Origin: Anaerosolibacter carboniphilus
GTDB taxonomy: Bacteria; Bacillota; Clostridia; Peptostreptococcales; Thermotaleaceae
Direction of reading: 5' to 3'
NCBI RefSeq assembly: GCF_014205875.1
Contig: NZ_JACHEN010000017.1
Span: forward strand, 1 to 64,000
DNA: 64,000 nt
A program made the position numbers and the translations under genes. This document shows positions 34,705-43,796 of the stretch, in pieces (position 1 is the stretch's first letter; each line of letters begins with the position of its first letter). The notes beneath the pieces are model-generated. The model made no database searches. It was given only the letters and a program-made list of their open reading frames with translations, and had not been told where the DNA came from.

Positions 34705-35550
34705 ATGACAAAATGGAAACCCTATATTGCCTTTGCTATATTACTGGCCTTGATGGATATGGCTTTTGCTTTTTGGATGATGAGAAATTATGGGGAGGAT
34801 ATTCGCATATATTTGAAAAAACGACAGCATCCACCTATCGTTAGTGTAAAGGTAAATACCCAAGAAAAATCTGAGCCTCAAAAGGTAAAGAACCGCGAGG
34901 ACAGAAAAAGGGATATGAAGAAACCTGTGGAGATAAATGACAAGGTCAAAGTGGAAAGCGGAAAATCGCAGATCAGCTTTAAAGAAATCATCGCTGGTAT
35001 CCGTGAAAAGCTGCAGACTATTTTTCAAACCAAAGAAAATCGAGCTTTGGCAGAGGAAAAGAAAAAAAGAGATCAACTGGCCGCTGAAATCAAAAAAAGG
35101 ACAAACTTATCCGATGGTGCTATCGCCCAAATCCTCCAATATGAGCAGAGAACAGGGATGCCAGTAAAAATCGTTCTGGCTGTCATGGAGCAGGAGAGCA
35201 GTTTTAACAAGGATGCGGTGGGAACCAGTGAAGATCGGGGACTCATGCAGATTATTCCAGAGACGGAGGCCTGGCTTTGCAAGAAGTATGGGGCACAATT
35301 TGGTATTACATATGATCCCAAACGAATTTTTGATGAAGATTATAATATTGCCCTGGGAACCATTTACCTATGGCATTTGTACAAAGCCTATCCTCAGGAT
35401 TACCATCGCATTTTTACAGAATACAATAGAGGATACTATAAGGCAGAAAATTATTATAAAGAAAAGGGACATTATATAACTACATATTCTAAAAAAGTAA
35501 TGGAAAAAATGAAAAAGTACGAAGAACTAGAGCTTTATCAAAAGGAGTAG
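34705..35550 (+). CDS. membrane-anchored lytic transglycosylase (SLT domain)
   Basis: 281 residues. One N-terminal membrane helix (~6-25), a Lys-rich linker of ~100 residues, then an SLT/lysozyme-like domain: KIVLAVMEQESSFNKDAVGTSEDRGLMQIIPET contains the catalytic Glu (in EQESSFN) and the GLMQI motif, and YNIALGTIYLWHLYKAY completes the fold. It cleaves peptidoglycan glycan strands on the cell surface. AAGGAG precedes ATG 34705. It is followed four bases later by the response-regulator gene, so wall cleavage and this two-component system are co-transcribed, which hints at wall-stress signalling. Confidence 0.87.
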   Translation: MTKWKPYIAFAILLALMDMAFAFWMMRNYGEDIRIYLKKRQHPPIVSVKVNTQEKSEPQKVKNREDRKRDMKKPVEINDKVKVESGKSQISFKEIIAGIREKLQTIFQTKENRALAEEKKKRDQLAAEIKKRTNLSDGAIAQILQYEQRTGMPVKIVLAVMEQESSFNKDAVGTSEDRGLMQIIPETEAWLCKKYGAQFGITYDPKRIFDEDYNIALGTIYLWHLYKAYPQDYHRIFTEYNRGYYKAENYYKEKGHYITTYSKKVMEKMKKYEELELYQKE

Positions 35551-35554
35551 AGGT

Positions 35555-36250
35555 ATGATGTTGGGTAAGAAAATTTTGGTGGTCGATGATGATGTTCATA
35601 TCTGTGAGTTGATTGTTCTTTATTTAAAAAAAGAAGGTTATGACGCGGTGATGGTTCATGATGGGCTGAAGGCTATAGAAACCGTAAAGGAAGAGGTCCC
35701 GCATCTCGTAATCTTAGACATTATGCTTCCCAAAATGGATGGATGGGATGTATGCAGGGAACTAAAGAAAATCAGTGATATTCCCATCATCATGCTAACG
35801 GCTAAGGATGACACCTTTGATAAAGTCCTGGGTTTAAAAATCGGTGCCGACGATTATATCGTCAAGCCCTTTGAACCAAGGGAATTGATGGCAAGGGTGG
35901 ATGCTGTTTTAAGAAGATATCATAGACAAAGTCATGGTGTACAGCAGATCATTTTACCCAGCTTCATGGTAGATCGGGAAGCTTATAAGATCAGGATACA
36001 AAATCAAGTGTATGAGCTTCCACCAAAGGAGATGGAGTTACTATATTTTCTAGTGAAAAACCAAAACCGAGTATTTACTAGGGAACAGCTGATTGAACAA
36101 ATATGGGGCTTTGACTATGAAGGAGATAACCGTACCATTGATGTGCATATCAAGCGACTACGGGAGAAGTTAGAGCCTATTGAAGAGCGCTATCAAATCA
36201 AGACAGTTTGGGGTGTGGGCTACAAATTTGAGGTGATGGATCATGCTTGA
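35555..36250 (+). CDS. OmpR/PhoB-family response regulator
   Basis: 231 residues. Receiver domain with acidic pocket VVDDDVHI, phosphoryl-acceptor Asp in LVILDIMLPKMDG, Thr in MLTAKDD and Lys in YIVKPFEPREL. The winged-helix DNA-binding domain ends RTIDVHIKRLREKL ... KTVWGVGYKFE. AAAGGAG lies upstream of ATG 35555. It overlaps the kinase gene by 8 bases. OmpR-type regulators bind direct repeats of 10-11-bp period, as found at the htrA promoter (39683-39710). Confidence 0.95.
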   Translation: MMLGKKILVVDDDVHICELIVLYLKKEGYDAVMVHDGLKAIETVKEEVPHLVILDIMLPKMDGWDVCRELKKISDIPIIMLTAKDDTFDKVLGLKIGADDYIVKPFEPRELMARVDAVLRRYHRQSHGVQQIILPSFMVDREAYKIRIQNQVYELPPKEMELLYFLVKNQNRVFTREQLIEQIWGFDYEGDNRTIDVHIKRLREKLEPIEERYQIKTVWGVGYKFEVMDHA

Positions 36251-37655
36251 TACAGTTTTTAAAAAATTAATGGTCACATATTTCGGTATCATCATCGTAA
36301 GCTTCCTATTGTTAGGCTTGCTTTTTTCCCAACTTCTGGGGAATTATTTTTTTGACCAACATGAAGAACTGCTCCTGGAAGAGGGAGAGAAAATTAATGA
36401 TTTGGTGATTGACTATCTGAATCACTATATCACGAAGGAACGCTTGGATTTGGAACTACAGTCTGTGGAGCGGTTTTTAGATACCCGTATCTGGATACTG
36501 GATAAAAGGGGATATATCTATGGCGTATCCAGTAATGAAAAGGAATGGATTGGAAAGCAAATCACAGCAAAAGAGATGGTGGATGTTTTAAAGGGGAGAA
36601 TTATCGTAAAGAAGGGCACATTCCAAGGAACTTGGCAGACCCCCATGTTAACGGTAGGTATGCCCATCCTGGTAAATGGGCAGGTGGAAAATGCAATCAT
36701 TATGCATTCACCCCTATATGTAATCAACAATACCATTCAGGAAGTACATAAGATTATTTGGGTTACCATGGCCATATCCTTTATTATTTCTTCTGTGGTC
36801 ATTTATATCCTTTCCAAAAAACTTTCTCAACCGCTGCAATCTATGGATCAAGCTGCCAGAAAGCTGGCCTTGGGAGATTTTTCTCAAAGAGTAGCGGTCT
36901 ATACGGAAGATGAGATTGGAAGAGTGACTCAAACTTTTAACGATATGGCTGCGCAGCTGGAGAGGATGGAAGAAAACCGAAGGAGCTTTATCTCAGCTGT
37001 TGCCCATGAGTTGCGGTCGCCCCTTACCTTAATCAAGGGATTTGTACAAGGAATTGTGGATGGGACCGTGGAAGAGAATGAACAATCAAAATATCTTCAG
37101 ATTATTTTAAAGGAAACAACCAGACTGGGAAAGTTAATCACCAATCTACTGGATCTGCAAAGAATGGAATCCAATGCTTATCCCATCCATCCAGAGCGTT
37201 TTGATATCTGTGAGCTTATCCGAAGGACGCTGTTGAAATACGAGGAGGAAATTGAGCGAAGAAGAATCAAAATGAAACTGGACTTTGAAAAGGATGCTCT
37301 TGCTGTAATGGCAGATCGAGATGGAATAGAACAAGTACTAGCTAATTTGATAGAAAATGCCTTAAAATTTGTGGATGAGGACGGAAAGATCGGCATAGGG
37401 ATTCAGGAAAAGGAAAACAAAGCATGGATTGCTGTAAAGGATAATGGCATAGGAATTTCCAAAGAGGAACAGCAGGTGATTTGGGAGAAGTTCTACAAGG
37501 TAGACAAAGCAAGAAACAGAAACAAAGAAGGCACAGGATTAGGTCTGCATATTGCCAAGCAAATCGTAGAAAGGCATGGGGAGCAAATTCAAGTTGAGAG
37601 CGAACTAGGAAAAGGTACGATTTTTCAATTCAGTTTGATCATAGCTGATCAATAG
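36243..37655 (+). CDS. sensor histidine kinase paired with the OmpR-family regulator
   Basis: 470 residues. Two membrane helices (~10-32 and ~170-190) flank an extracellular domain of ~135 residues. Then HAMP (LSQPLQSMDQAARKLALGDF), HisKA with AVAHELRSPLTLIKGF, and HATPase_c with NLIENALKF (N), VKDNGIGIS (G1) and GTGLGLHIAKQI (G2). The genes for transglycosylase, regulator and kinase form one operon. It ends at the second copy of the 37-base terminator. The signal is unknown, but envelope stress is suggested by the neighbouring transglycosylase and HtrA. Confidence 0.93.
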   Translation: MLDTVFKKLMVTYFGIIIVSFLLLGLLFSQLLGNYFFDQHEELLLEEGEKINDLVIDYLNHYITKERLDLELQSVERFLDTRIWILDKRGYIYGVSSNEKEWIGKQITAKEMVDVLKGRIIVKKGTFQGTWQTPMLTVGMPILVNGQVENAIIMHSPLYVINNTIQEVHKIIWVTMAISFIISSVVIYILSKKLSQPLQSMDQAARKLALGDFSQRVAVYTEDEIGRVTQTFNDMAAQLERMEENRRSFISAVAHELRSPLTLIKGFVQGIVDGTVEENEQSKYLQIILKETTRLGKLITNLLDLQRMESNAYPIHPERFDICELIRRTLLKYEEEIERRRIKMKLDFEKDALAVMADRDGIEQVLANLIENALKFVDEDGKIGIGIQEKENKAWIAVKDNGIGISKEEQQVIWEKFYKVDKARNRNKEGTGLGLHIAKQIVERHGEQIQVESELGKGTIFQFSLIIADQ

Positions 37656-37692
37656 AAAACCTTCAGGATAAGTTTAATCCTGGAGGTTTTCT
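37656..37692. terminator. bidirectional terminator, copy 2 of the 37-base repeat
   Basis: Identical base for base to 9965-10001; between two convergent kinase genes. Confidence 0.9.
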
Positions 37693-37727
37693 ATTGATCG
37701 ACAGTTGAGAATTTCCTGTTATCGTTA

Positions 37728-39530
37728 TTATGAATAGATGTCGGAGAATTCGATGTGGATACGTTCCACTTTATTTTGTTTACTAGTCAGGGCGCCGTCC
37801 ATGGTGTTATCATCTGAATGAACATGTTGGACAGGCAGGCTGATGACGAATTCTGTTCCTTTTCCAACTTGACTTTCTACAGAAATGGTGCCTCCATGCA
37901 TTTCCACAAGAGATTTTACCAGAGAAAGGCCGATACCGCTGCCCTCTTGATTTTTATTTAGAGAGCTGTCTACTTGGGCAAATCTTTCAAAAATCTGTTG
38001 CTGTTTTTCCTCTGGAATACCAATGCCTGAATCCTTGACACAAATCAGAACCCGCTCATTATGATCGAAAACATTCACTTGGATGAGATCGCCAAGATTT
38101 GTGAATTTCACGGCATTAGAAATGAGATTTAACATGATCCTTTCGATTTTATCAGGATCGCAAGCCATCATCTTTTCTTCTGTATCGGTATCAAATTCAA
38201 TCATTTTTCCTTTGTTCTCAATGTATTCAACGGTGGAAAGGGTAATCTCCTCTACGATTTCTACAATATTATGGTTTTCTAGATTGAGTTTGATATAGCC
38301 CGCATCAATCCTTGTGATATCAATCAGATTATCAATCAAACGCATAAGACGATAACAATTTTGCTTCATGACACTCAAATATTTCGTACTTTTAAAGTAA
38401 CTAGGACTATCTTGTTTTTGATTGCTCGCCAATTCCATCAACTGAATGTTTCCGAAGATGATATTTAGGGGTGTTTTCAATTCATGGGATATGTTTGAAA
38501 AAAATTCTGTCTTAAACTGATCATGGCGAAGGGTTTTTTCCAATAGTGAGGTGTTTTCCTCCAAAGTTTTTTTTAAGTGAACCAAAGGTTTAGAAACCAA
38601 CATCCCGATAAAAAGGGAGAAAAATCCGATAAACATGGTTGCGATGGATCCTATAATAAATAACCTTCTGTTTTTTGCTTTGATAGGCTCATATAAATAG
38701 TCAAAGGGGACTCTTGTCACCAAAGTCCATCCGTCAGTATGAGGTATTTTCTTATAATAGGCATAGGTTTTTACATCCTTAAAAGTGTAATCAATGCAGC
38801 CTTCCTCATTTTGAATAACTTGCCATGCATTTCTGGCGAGCTCTGGTGGGATGACTTTGGAAGGTATCGTAATATTTAATTTTGTTATATAGTCGGTATT
38901 GGGATGGGCGATTACATAGCCTTTTTGATCGACAATATAAGAATAGGAAGATTTATGGTTTACACGGAATGAATCAACATAGGCTTTCAAGGTGGAAAAA
39001 TCTATACTGGCACCCAAAAGACCGATGACTTCTTGTTTTTCTCCCCATATAGGGATGGCTATGATGTATGTAAATCGTCCCAAGGTTTTTGAAAGTAAGG
39101 GTTGGGTAAAAACCGAGTTTCCTGCCATTACTTTGTGAAAATAATCTCTATCTTTGAGATTGCCTGCATCACGCTTTCCAGTAGTATGATAATTTCCTGA
39201 AGGGTCAGCGAGGAAAAATTGCTCATAGGGCCCCTTACCCTTAAGGACTTCATTCCTTAAATAGGGCTCTATCTGATCCCAGTTCATACTTCGAATGGTA
39301 GGACTGCTGGCATAGGTCTCCATAACGGTGATTTGTTTATCTATCCAATGGCCTACGGATTCTCCGTGGGCTCGAATGTTTTTTGAACTGTTATCGTGGA
39401 CCAAGTCAAAGGTAAGCTCCTCCGTCAAATAATAGGAGATGGTCACCAAAGCGGTGGTGAGCAAGATGCTGATAGACAAGGAAAATATGAATATCTTCAT
39501 AGCAATGTTCTTCGAATTGAGTCGATGCAT
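37728..39530 (-). CDS. orphan dCACHE-domain sensor histidine kinase 2
   Basis: 600 residues. First helix ~10-32, an extracellular double-CACHE domain (~35-290: FFLADPSGNYHTTGKRDAGNLKDRDYF and SYIVDQKGYVIAHPN), second helix ~298-320, then HisKA with FSNISHELKTPLNIIFG and HATPase_c with NLISNAVKF (N), VKDSGIGIP (G1) and GSGIGLSLV (G2). From the H box to the C-terminus it closely matches kinase 1 (10003-11916), including the end IEFSDIYS, but the sensor half differs. dCACHE domains bind amino acids, carboxylates or polyamines. No regulator gene adjoins; the kinase next door belongs to a separate operon. Confidence 0.92.
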   Translation of the reverse strand: MHRLNSKNIAMKIFIFSLSISILLTTALVTISYYLTEELTFDLVHDNSSKNIRAHGESVGHWIDKQITVMETYASSPTIRSMNWDQIEPYLRNEVLKGKGPYEQFFLADPSGNYHTTGKRDAGNLKDRDYFHKVMAGNSVFTQPLLSKTLGRFTYIIAIPIWGEKQEVIGLLGASIDFSTLKAYVDSFRVNHKSSYSYIVDQKGYVIAHPNTDYITKLNITIPSKVIPPELARNAWQVIQNEEGCIDYTFKDVKTYAYYKKIPHTDGWTLVTRVPFDYLYEPIKAKNRRLFIIGSIATMFIGFFSLFIGMLVSKPLVHLKKTLEENTSLLEKTLRHDQFKTEFFSNISHELKTPLNIIFGNIQLMELASNQKQDSPSYFKSTKYLSVMKQNCYRLMRLIDNLIDITRIDAGYIKLNLENHNIVEIVEEITLSTVEYIENKGKMIEFDTDTEEKMMACDPDKIERIMLNLISNAVKFTNLGDLIQVNVFDHNERVLICVKDSGIGIPEEKQQQIFERFAQVDSSLNKNQEGSGIGLSLVKSLVEMHGGTISVESQVGKGTEFVISLPVQHVHSDDNTMDGALTSKQNKVERIHIEFSDIYS

Positions 39531-39682
39531 AAATTTCTCCCTAAAGTGTATTTTAATTTGATAAATGGCTATGTAATAGGATAAAAATTACAGTTACTAT
39601 AAAAATTTGACAGATTTCTTTTAAATCCTTCTTTTTCTGACAAATACAGCCATGAAGATTTTGGCATAACAAATTTCTCTTG

Positions 39683-39725
39683 TTCATAATTTGTTCATAT
39701 TCTCTTCATAACCTCCCTCTATAAT
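39683..39725 (+). promoter_or_regulatory. htrA promoter with three TTCATA repeats
   Basis: TTCATA begins at 39683, 39694 and 39705, exactly 11 bp apart, just ahead of TATAAT (39720-39725), while no consensus -35 exists at the right distance. This is the usual layout of an OmpR-family-activated promoter. Confidence 0.6.
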
Positions 39726-39755
39726 AAAACTATATTACTCAAGGAGGTTATGAAG

Positions 39756-41024
39756 ATGAGATTTGAAGATGAACAAAATCTATTGAATACAGAAAATGAA
39801 GAACAAAGGGAAAGCACACAAGAAATGGAGGACCTCTATCCATTAGAGGATGGTGGAAACGTTGAAAATGCATTTACCATTTTGGAACCGGAGAAACCGC
39901 CTAGAGAAAAGAGACGGTTTAATTGGAAACTTGGGACCACGGCTTTGATTTCAGCGCTGATTGGAGGGATATTATCCAGTTATATTTTTCCAGTATATGT
40001 TTTTGGAAATCTACTGCCCTATCCCGACAATTATTTTGGAAAAGACGTAAAGCAGGTCATCAATGTGGAATCTCAAGATACAACATCCTTGATCTCTGCT
40101 GTGGCAAAAAAAGCCATGCCATCGGTGGTAGGAATTACCACGGAGACTGTGCAACAGGACCTCTTCTTTGGCGCTCGTAAGTCTCAGGGAGTAGGTACAG
40201 GGGTTGTAGTGGATCACAGGGGTTATATCTTGACCAATTCCCATGTAGTGAATAACGGCAGTGTGGAACGCGTCAACGTTGTATTCCATGATGGCACCAA
40301 TAAAGAGGCGAAGATCCTATGGAATGATCCTTCCTTGGATTTGGCGGTAATTAAGGTGGATGGAGTGAACGTAACCCCAGCAGATCTGGGAAATTCCGAT
40401 AACATTGAGGTAGGAGAGGCTGCTATTGCCATTGGAAATCCTCTGGGAATGCAGTTTGAAAGGACTGTCACGTCGGGAATTATCAGTGGATTGGAAAGAA
40501 GTATCGAGATTAGTGCTAACGAAACCATAGAGAACCTGATTCAAACCGATGCATCTATTAATCCAGGCAACAGCGGAGGACCTTTGCTCAATAGCAAGGG
40601 GGAAGTTATCGGAATCAACACTGCTAAAATTCAGTCAGGAGAAGGTTTAGGTTTCGCTATTCCCATCAATTTAGCAAAACCCATCGTAGATCAGTTTATT
40701 GAAAAGGGTGAATTCAGCAAGGTATATCTGGGTATCAAGGGTGTGAATGTGGATGTGTTTGAAAATGCAACGAGAACACAGTTGGCTGAGGACAAAGGGG
40801 TATATGTGGTAGAGATCTCCAAAGATTCCCCAGCTGCCAAGGCAGGACTTACCGCTGGGGATGTGATTGTAGGAATCAATGATCAAGAGATTGGGAGCAT
40901 GAGTCAGCTGGTGAGACAGCTTTACCAATACCGCGCTGGAGATAAGATTGATTTAAAGATTGTGAGAAATGGAGAAGAGAAGGACTTGAAGGTGGCACTT
41001 GAAAAAGTACCTGAGAACTATTAA
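39756..41024 (+). CDS. HtrA/DegP-like serine protease with PDZ domain
   Basis: 422 residues from ATG 39756 (eight bases after AAGGAGG; an ATG at 39750 is too close). The N-terminal ~65 residues are cytoplasmic and acidic, one membrane helix follows (TTALISALIGGILSSYIF), then a trypsin-like domain with His in ILTNSHVV, Asp in DPSLDLAVIKV and Ser in DASINPGNSGGPLLN, and one PDZ domain (~330-420, DSPAAKAGLTAGDVIVGIND). It degrades misfolded proteins outside the membrane, as HtrA/HtrB of B. subtilis do under CssRS control. The promoter carries OmpR-like repeats. Confidence 0.93.
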   Translation: MRFEDEQNLLNTENEEQRESTQEMEDLYPLEDGGNVENAFTILEPEKPPREKRRFNWKLGTTALISALIGGILSSYIFPVYVFGNLLPYPDNYFGKDVKQVINVESQDTTSLISAVAKKAMPSVVGITTETVQQDLFFGARKSQGVGTGVVVDHRGYILTNSHVVNNGSVERVNVVFHDGTNKEAKILWNDPSLDLAVIKVDGVNVTPADLGNSDNIEVGEAAIAIGNPLGMQFERTVTSGIISGLERSIEISANETIENLIQTDASINPGNSGGPLLNSKGEVIGINTAKIQSGEGLGFAIPINLAKPIVDQFIEKGEFSKVYLGIKGVNVDVFENATRTQLAEDKGVYVVEISKDSPAAKAGLTAGDVIVGINDQEIGSMSQLVRQLYQYRAGDKIDLKIVRNGEEKDLKVALEKVPENY

Positions 41025-41031
41025 ATGGAAT

Positions 41032-41068
41032 AAAAATAAGTCGATCGACAAAGATCGACTTATTTTTA
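41032..41068 (+). terminator. terminator of htrA
   Basis: AAAAATAAGTCGATC (41032-41046), loop GACAAA, GATCGACTTATTTTT (41053-41067), followed by ATATTTTC. Confidence 0.9.
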
Positions 41069-41121
41069 TATTTTCTTAGGGGCAAACTAAAATATCCTCA
41101 AAGAATAGGAGCGATTTCCTG

Positions 41122-42687
41122 ATGAGACTGATGGATAGAATAAAAGGGCTATTTGGAAAAAGGGAAGCAGCTAAAAATAAAATATTTGAATATGAGGAAT
41201 TTCAAAAAGCGTATGTTTCTAAGAAACTCAAGGATAATTTAGACTATCTACAGAGAATATTAAAGGGAAGTCAGGATATTATTTATAGGGAATTTAGTAT
41301 AAGAGCTATAAATCAGGAATTTTTACTGGTCTATGTGGATGGCATGGCAGAAAAGAAACTATTGAATGATCAAATTTTAAAGTCCATGATGGTGGAGATG
41401 AACCCATTCCTGGCTAAAGAAAAATTCACCCTGGAAGAAGTAAAAAACCAATTGGTCAGTGCCACAGAGGTAAATGAAGTAGAAACCTTTGATAAATTGG
41501 TACTTGCATTGTTATCTGGAGATACCCTTGTTTTTATGGAGGGATCAGCCCATGGATTGATCGTAGGGAGTAAGGGCTGGGAGAGCAGGGGTGTTTCTGA
41601 GCCTACGACGGAGAAAAGTGTAAAGGGACCAAAGGATTGTTTTATAGAAACCCTTAAGAACAATATCGTGCTGATTCGAAGAAGAATCCGTGATCCAAAT
41701 TTGGCGGTGGAGATGCTGCAAGTAGGGCGGAGATCTAAAACGGATGTGGCCATTGTTTATCTAAAAGGCGTTATGCGACAGGAAATCGTAGCATTGATCA
41801 AGAAGAGAATTCAGCAGGTCGATACGGATGGGCTTATTGACAGCACGGAACTAATGGGTCTCATTGAAGATCACAAGTGGACGTTTTTTCCCCAAATTCA
41901 GCATACGGAGCGACCCGACAGAGCTGTAGCAGCTATTTTAGAAGCGAGGGCAGCAGTTCTAGTGGATGGATCACCCTTTGCCTTGCTGGCGCCTGCTACC
42001 TTTTCCATGTTTTTAGACTCACCAGACGATTATTATGAAAGAGCCATCGTATCCTCGCTTATACGGTTTACTAGATACTTGAGTTTTTTCATATCAGCCA
42101 GTTTACCAGGGGTCTATATCGCTATTACATCCTTTCATCCGGGAATGCTGCCGGTGGCATTGGCCCTATCCATTACAGGAACCAGAGTAGCCCTGCCATT
42201 TCCAACGGTGGTAGAGATGTTTGCCATGGAGACCATTTTAGAAGTCCTCCATGAAGCGGGGCTTCGCCTCCCCCAAGCCATTGGACAGACGGTGGGGATT
42301 GTAGGTGGTATCGTCATCGGGCAAGCAGCAGTGCAGGCTGGCCTGGTGAGCCCTGTAGTGGTAATTATTGTAGCTATGACGGCCATCACTTCCTTTACCC
42401 TTTCCAGCTACAGCCTGAACCTTACGACGAGAGTGCTTAGGATTCCCTTCATGATTGCAGGATCAACTTTAGGATTATACGGCATCATGGTATTATGGAT
42501 GTTTTTACTTACCCATATGTCTTCTTTGGAAAGCTTTGGTGTGGGGTATTTAGAAGATTTCTCACCCTTCCGGCTGAGGGATTTAAAGGATACGTTTATA
42601 CGTGTACCCAAGTATCTCATGGGCAAGCGGCCTGAGTTTTTAAAGCCCGAGGATACGCAGCGGCAGAGGACTAGAAAAAAACAGTAA
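41122..42687 (+). CDS. spore germination protein, GerA family A subunit
   Basis: 521 residues. GerA-type: N-terminal hydrophilic domain (~1-285, with FSIRAINQEFLLVYVDGMAEKKLLNDQIL) and a membrane domain beginning LEARAAVLVDGSPFALLAPATFSMFLDSPDDYYERAIVSS, with about five helices and the conserved ITSFHPGMLP ... RVALPFPTVVEMFAMETI ... EAGLRLPQAIGQTVGIVGGIVIGQAAV segment. Subunit A of an inner-membrane germinant receptor, made in the forespore. AGGAGCG precedes ATG 41122. Followed by B and C subunits in the same operon. Confidence 0.94.
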   Translation: MRLMDRIKGLFGKREAAKNKIFEYEEFQKAYVSKKLKDNLDYLQRILKGSQDIIYREFSIRAINQEFLLVYVDGMAEKKLLNDQILKSMMVEMNPFLAKEKFTLEEVKNQLVSATEVNEVETFDKLVLALLSGDTLVFMEGSAHGLIVGSKGWESRGVSEPTTEKSVKGPKDCFIETLKNNIVLIRRRIRDPNLAVEMLQVGRRSKTDVAIVYLKGVMRQEIVALIKKRIQQVDTDGLIDSTELMGLIEDHKWTFFPQIQHTERPDRAVAAILEARAAVLVDGSPFALLAPATFSMFLDSPDDYYERAIVSSLIRFTRYLSFFISASLPGVYIAITSFHPGMLPVALALSITGTRVALPFPTVVEMFAMETILEVLHEAGLRLPQAIGQTVGIVGGIVIGQAAVQAGLVSPVVVIIVAMTAITSFTLSSYSLNLTTRVLRIPFMIAGSTLGLYGIMVLWMFLLTHMSSLESFGVGYLEDFSPFRLRDLKDTFIRVPKYLMGKRPEFLKPEDTQRQRTRKKQ

Positions 42688-42698
42688 GGAGAATTCCT

Positions 42699-43796
42699 GT
42701 GAAAAAAAAGGTTGAATTAGGCAGTGTGGATATGATGTCTTTTATCGTCCAGGCTTCCTTGGGAACAAGACTGTTGGCATTTCCCAGATATATCGTGGAA
42801 GAGGCAGGGAATGATGCATGGATCTCCGTGCTGCTTGGAGGTTTCCTTGTACTTGTTCTTGCTCTTGTGTTGTACTGGCTGGCAGGTCAATATCCGGGTC
42901 TAAATGGTTCTGAAATCGTCCTGAGGGTATATGGAAAGTGGTTTGGAAGCGCGGGGTTAATTGTGATTTCCATCCATACTCTCGCAACCATGGGGCTGTC
43001 CCTACGCACCTTTGGAGATAGTATACACCTATATCTTTTAAGCGAAACACCCTTGGGTGTTACAGCAGGTATATTACTTCTACTAAGTGTTTATGCATTA
43101 AGGAAAGGCATAAAAACCATTGCTGCTTTGATCAATATTCTGGTGCCTATTTCCATACTGATTAAGATCACTTTAATTTTACTGCCGATGAACAGGATGG
43201 ATGTAAAGGCTCTTTTACCGATATTGCATGGGGGAATCAAACCTGTAACGATGGGTGCTTTGGAGATGCTGGATGTGATCTATAGTTTTACCATTATTGC
43301 TTACATCCTGCCCTATTTCAAAGAGGCAAAGGGAACACCGAAATGGATTGCTGCTGGGATTGGTATTGCTACGAGTCTTTATCTGGGGATCGTATCCATG
43401 TGTATCATGGTTTTTGGCGCGGAGGAGACGACTTATTTGCTATATCCCACCATGACCTTGGCGAAATCTCTTCAATTCAAAGCCCAACTTTTTGAGCGGG
43501 CAGAAAGTCTATTCATGGCAGGCTGGATCATACATACATTCTTAGTGATCGTTCTGACCTATTTCGTTGGTCTTTTAAATTTAAAAGCCCTGTTTCAGAC
43601 AAGTAAGAATAATCTGCTGATTTATGTGCAAATGCCTTTGATTATGGCCCTTGTTTATCTGCCCCAAGATGTGGTTCAATTGGATGTGTTTAAAAAGTAC
43701 GTCTATTTCTTAGGAAGGATCATTGTTTTAGTATTTATGCCCGTGGCGGCAGCAATCGCATTCTATAGGAACAGGAGGGGAGATCATGGCGCGTAA
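42699..43796 (+). CDS. spore germination protein, GerB family (permease-like) subunit
   Basis: 365 residues with ten hydrophobic segments (amino acid permease fold). Opening VDMMSFIVQASLGTRLLAFPRYIVEEAGNDAWISVLLGG is the GerB start. GTG 42699 follows AAGGAG. It overlaps the C-subunit gene by 11 bases. This subunit is thought to bind the germinant. Which amino acid or sugar it recognises cannot be read from sequence. Confidence 0.92.
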   Translation: MKKKVELGSVDMMSFIVQASLGTRLLAFPRYIVEEAGNDAWISVLLGGFLVLVLALVLYWLAGQYPGLNGSEIVLRVYGKWFGSAGLIVISIHTLATMGLSLRTFGDSIHLYLLSETPLGVTAGILLLLSVYALRKGIKTIAALINILVPISILIKITLILLPMNRMDVKALLPILHGGIKPVTMGALEMLDVIYSFTIIAYILPYFKEAKGTPKWIAAGIGIATSLYLGIVSMCIMVFGAEETTYLLYPTMTLAKSLQFKAQLFERAESLFMAGWIIHTFLVIVLTYFVGLLNLKALFQTSKNNLLIYVQMPLIMALVYLPQDVVQLDVFKKYVYFLGRIIVLVFMPVAAAIAFYRNRRGDHGA

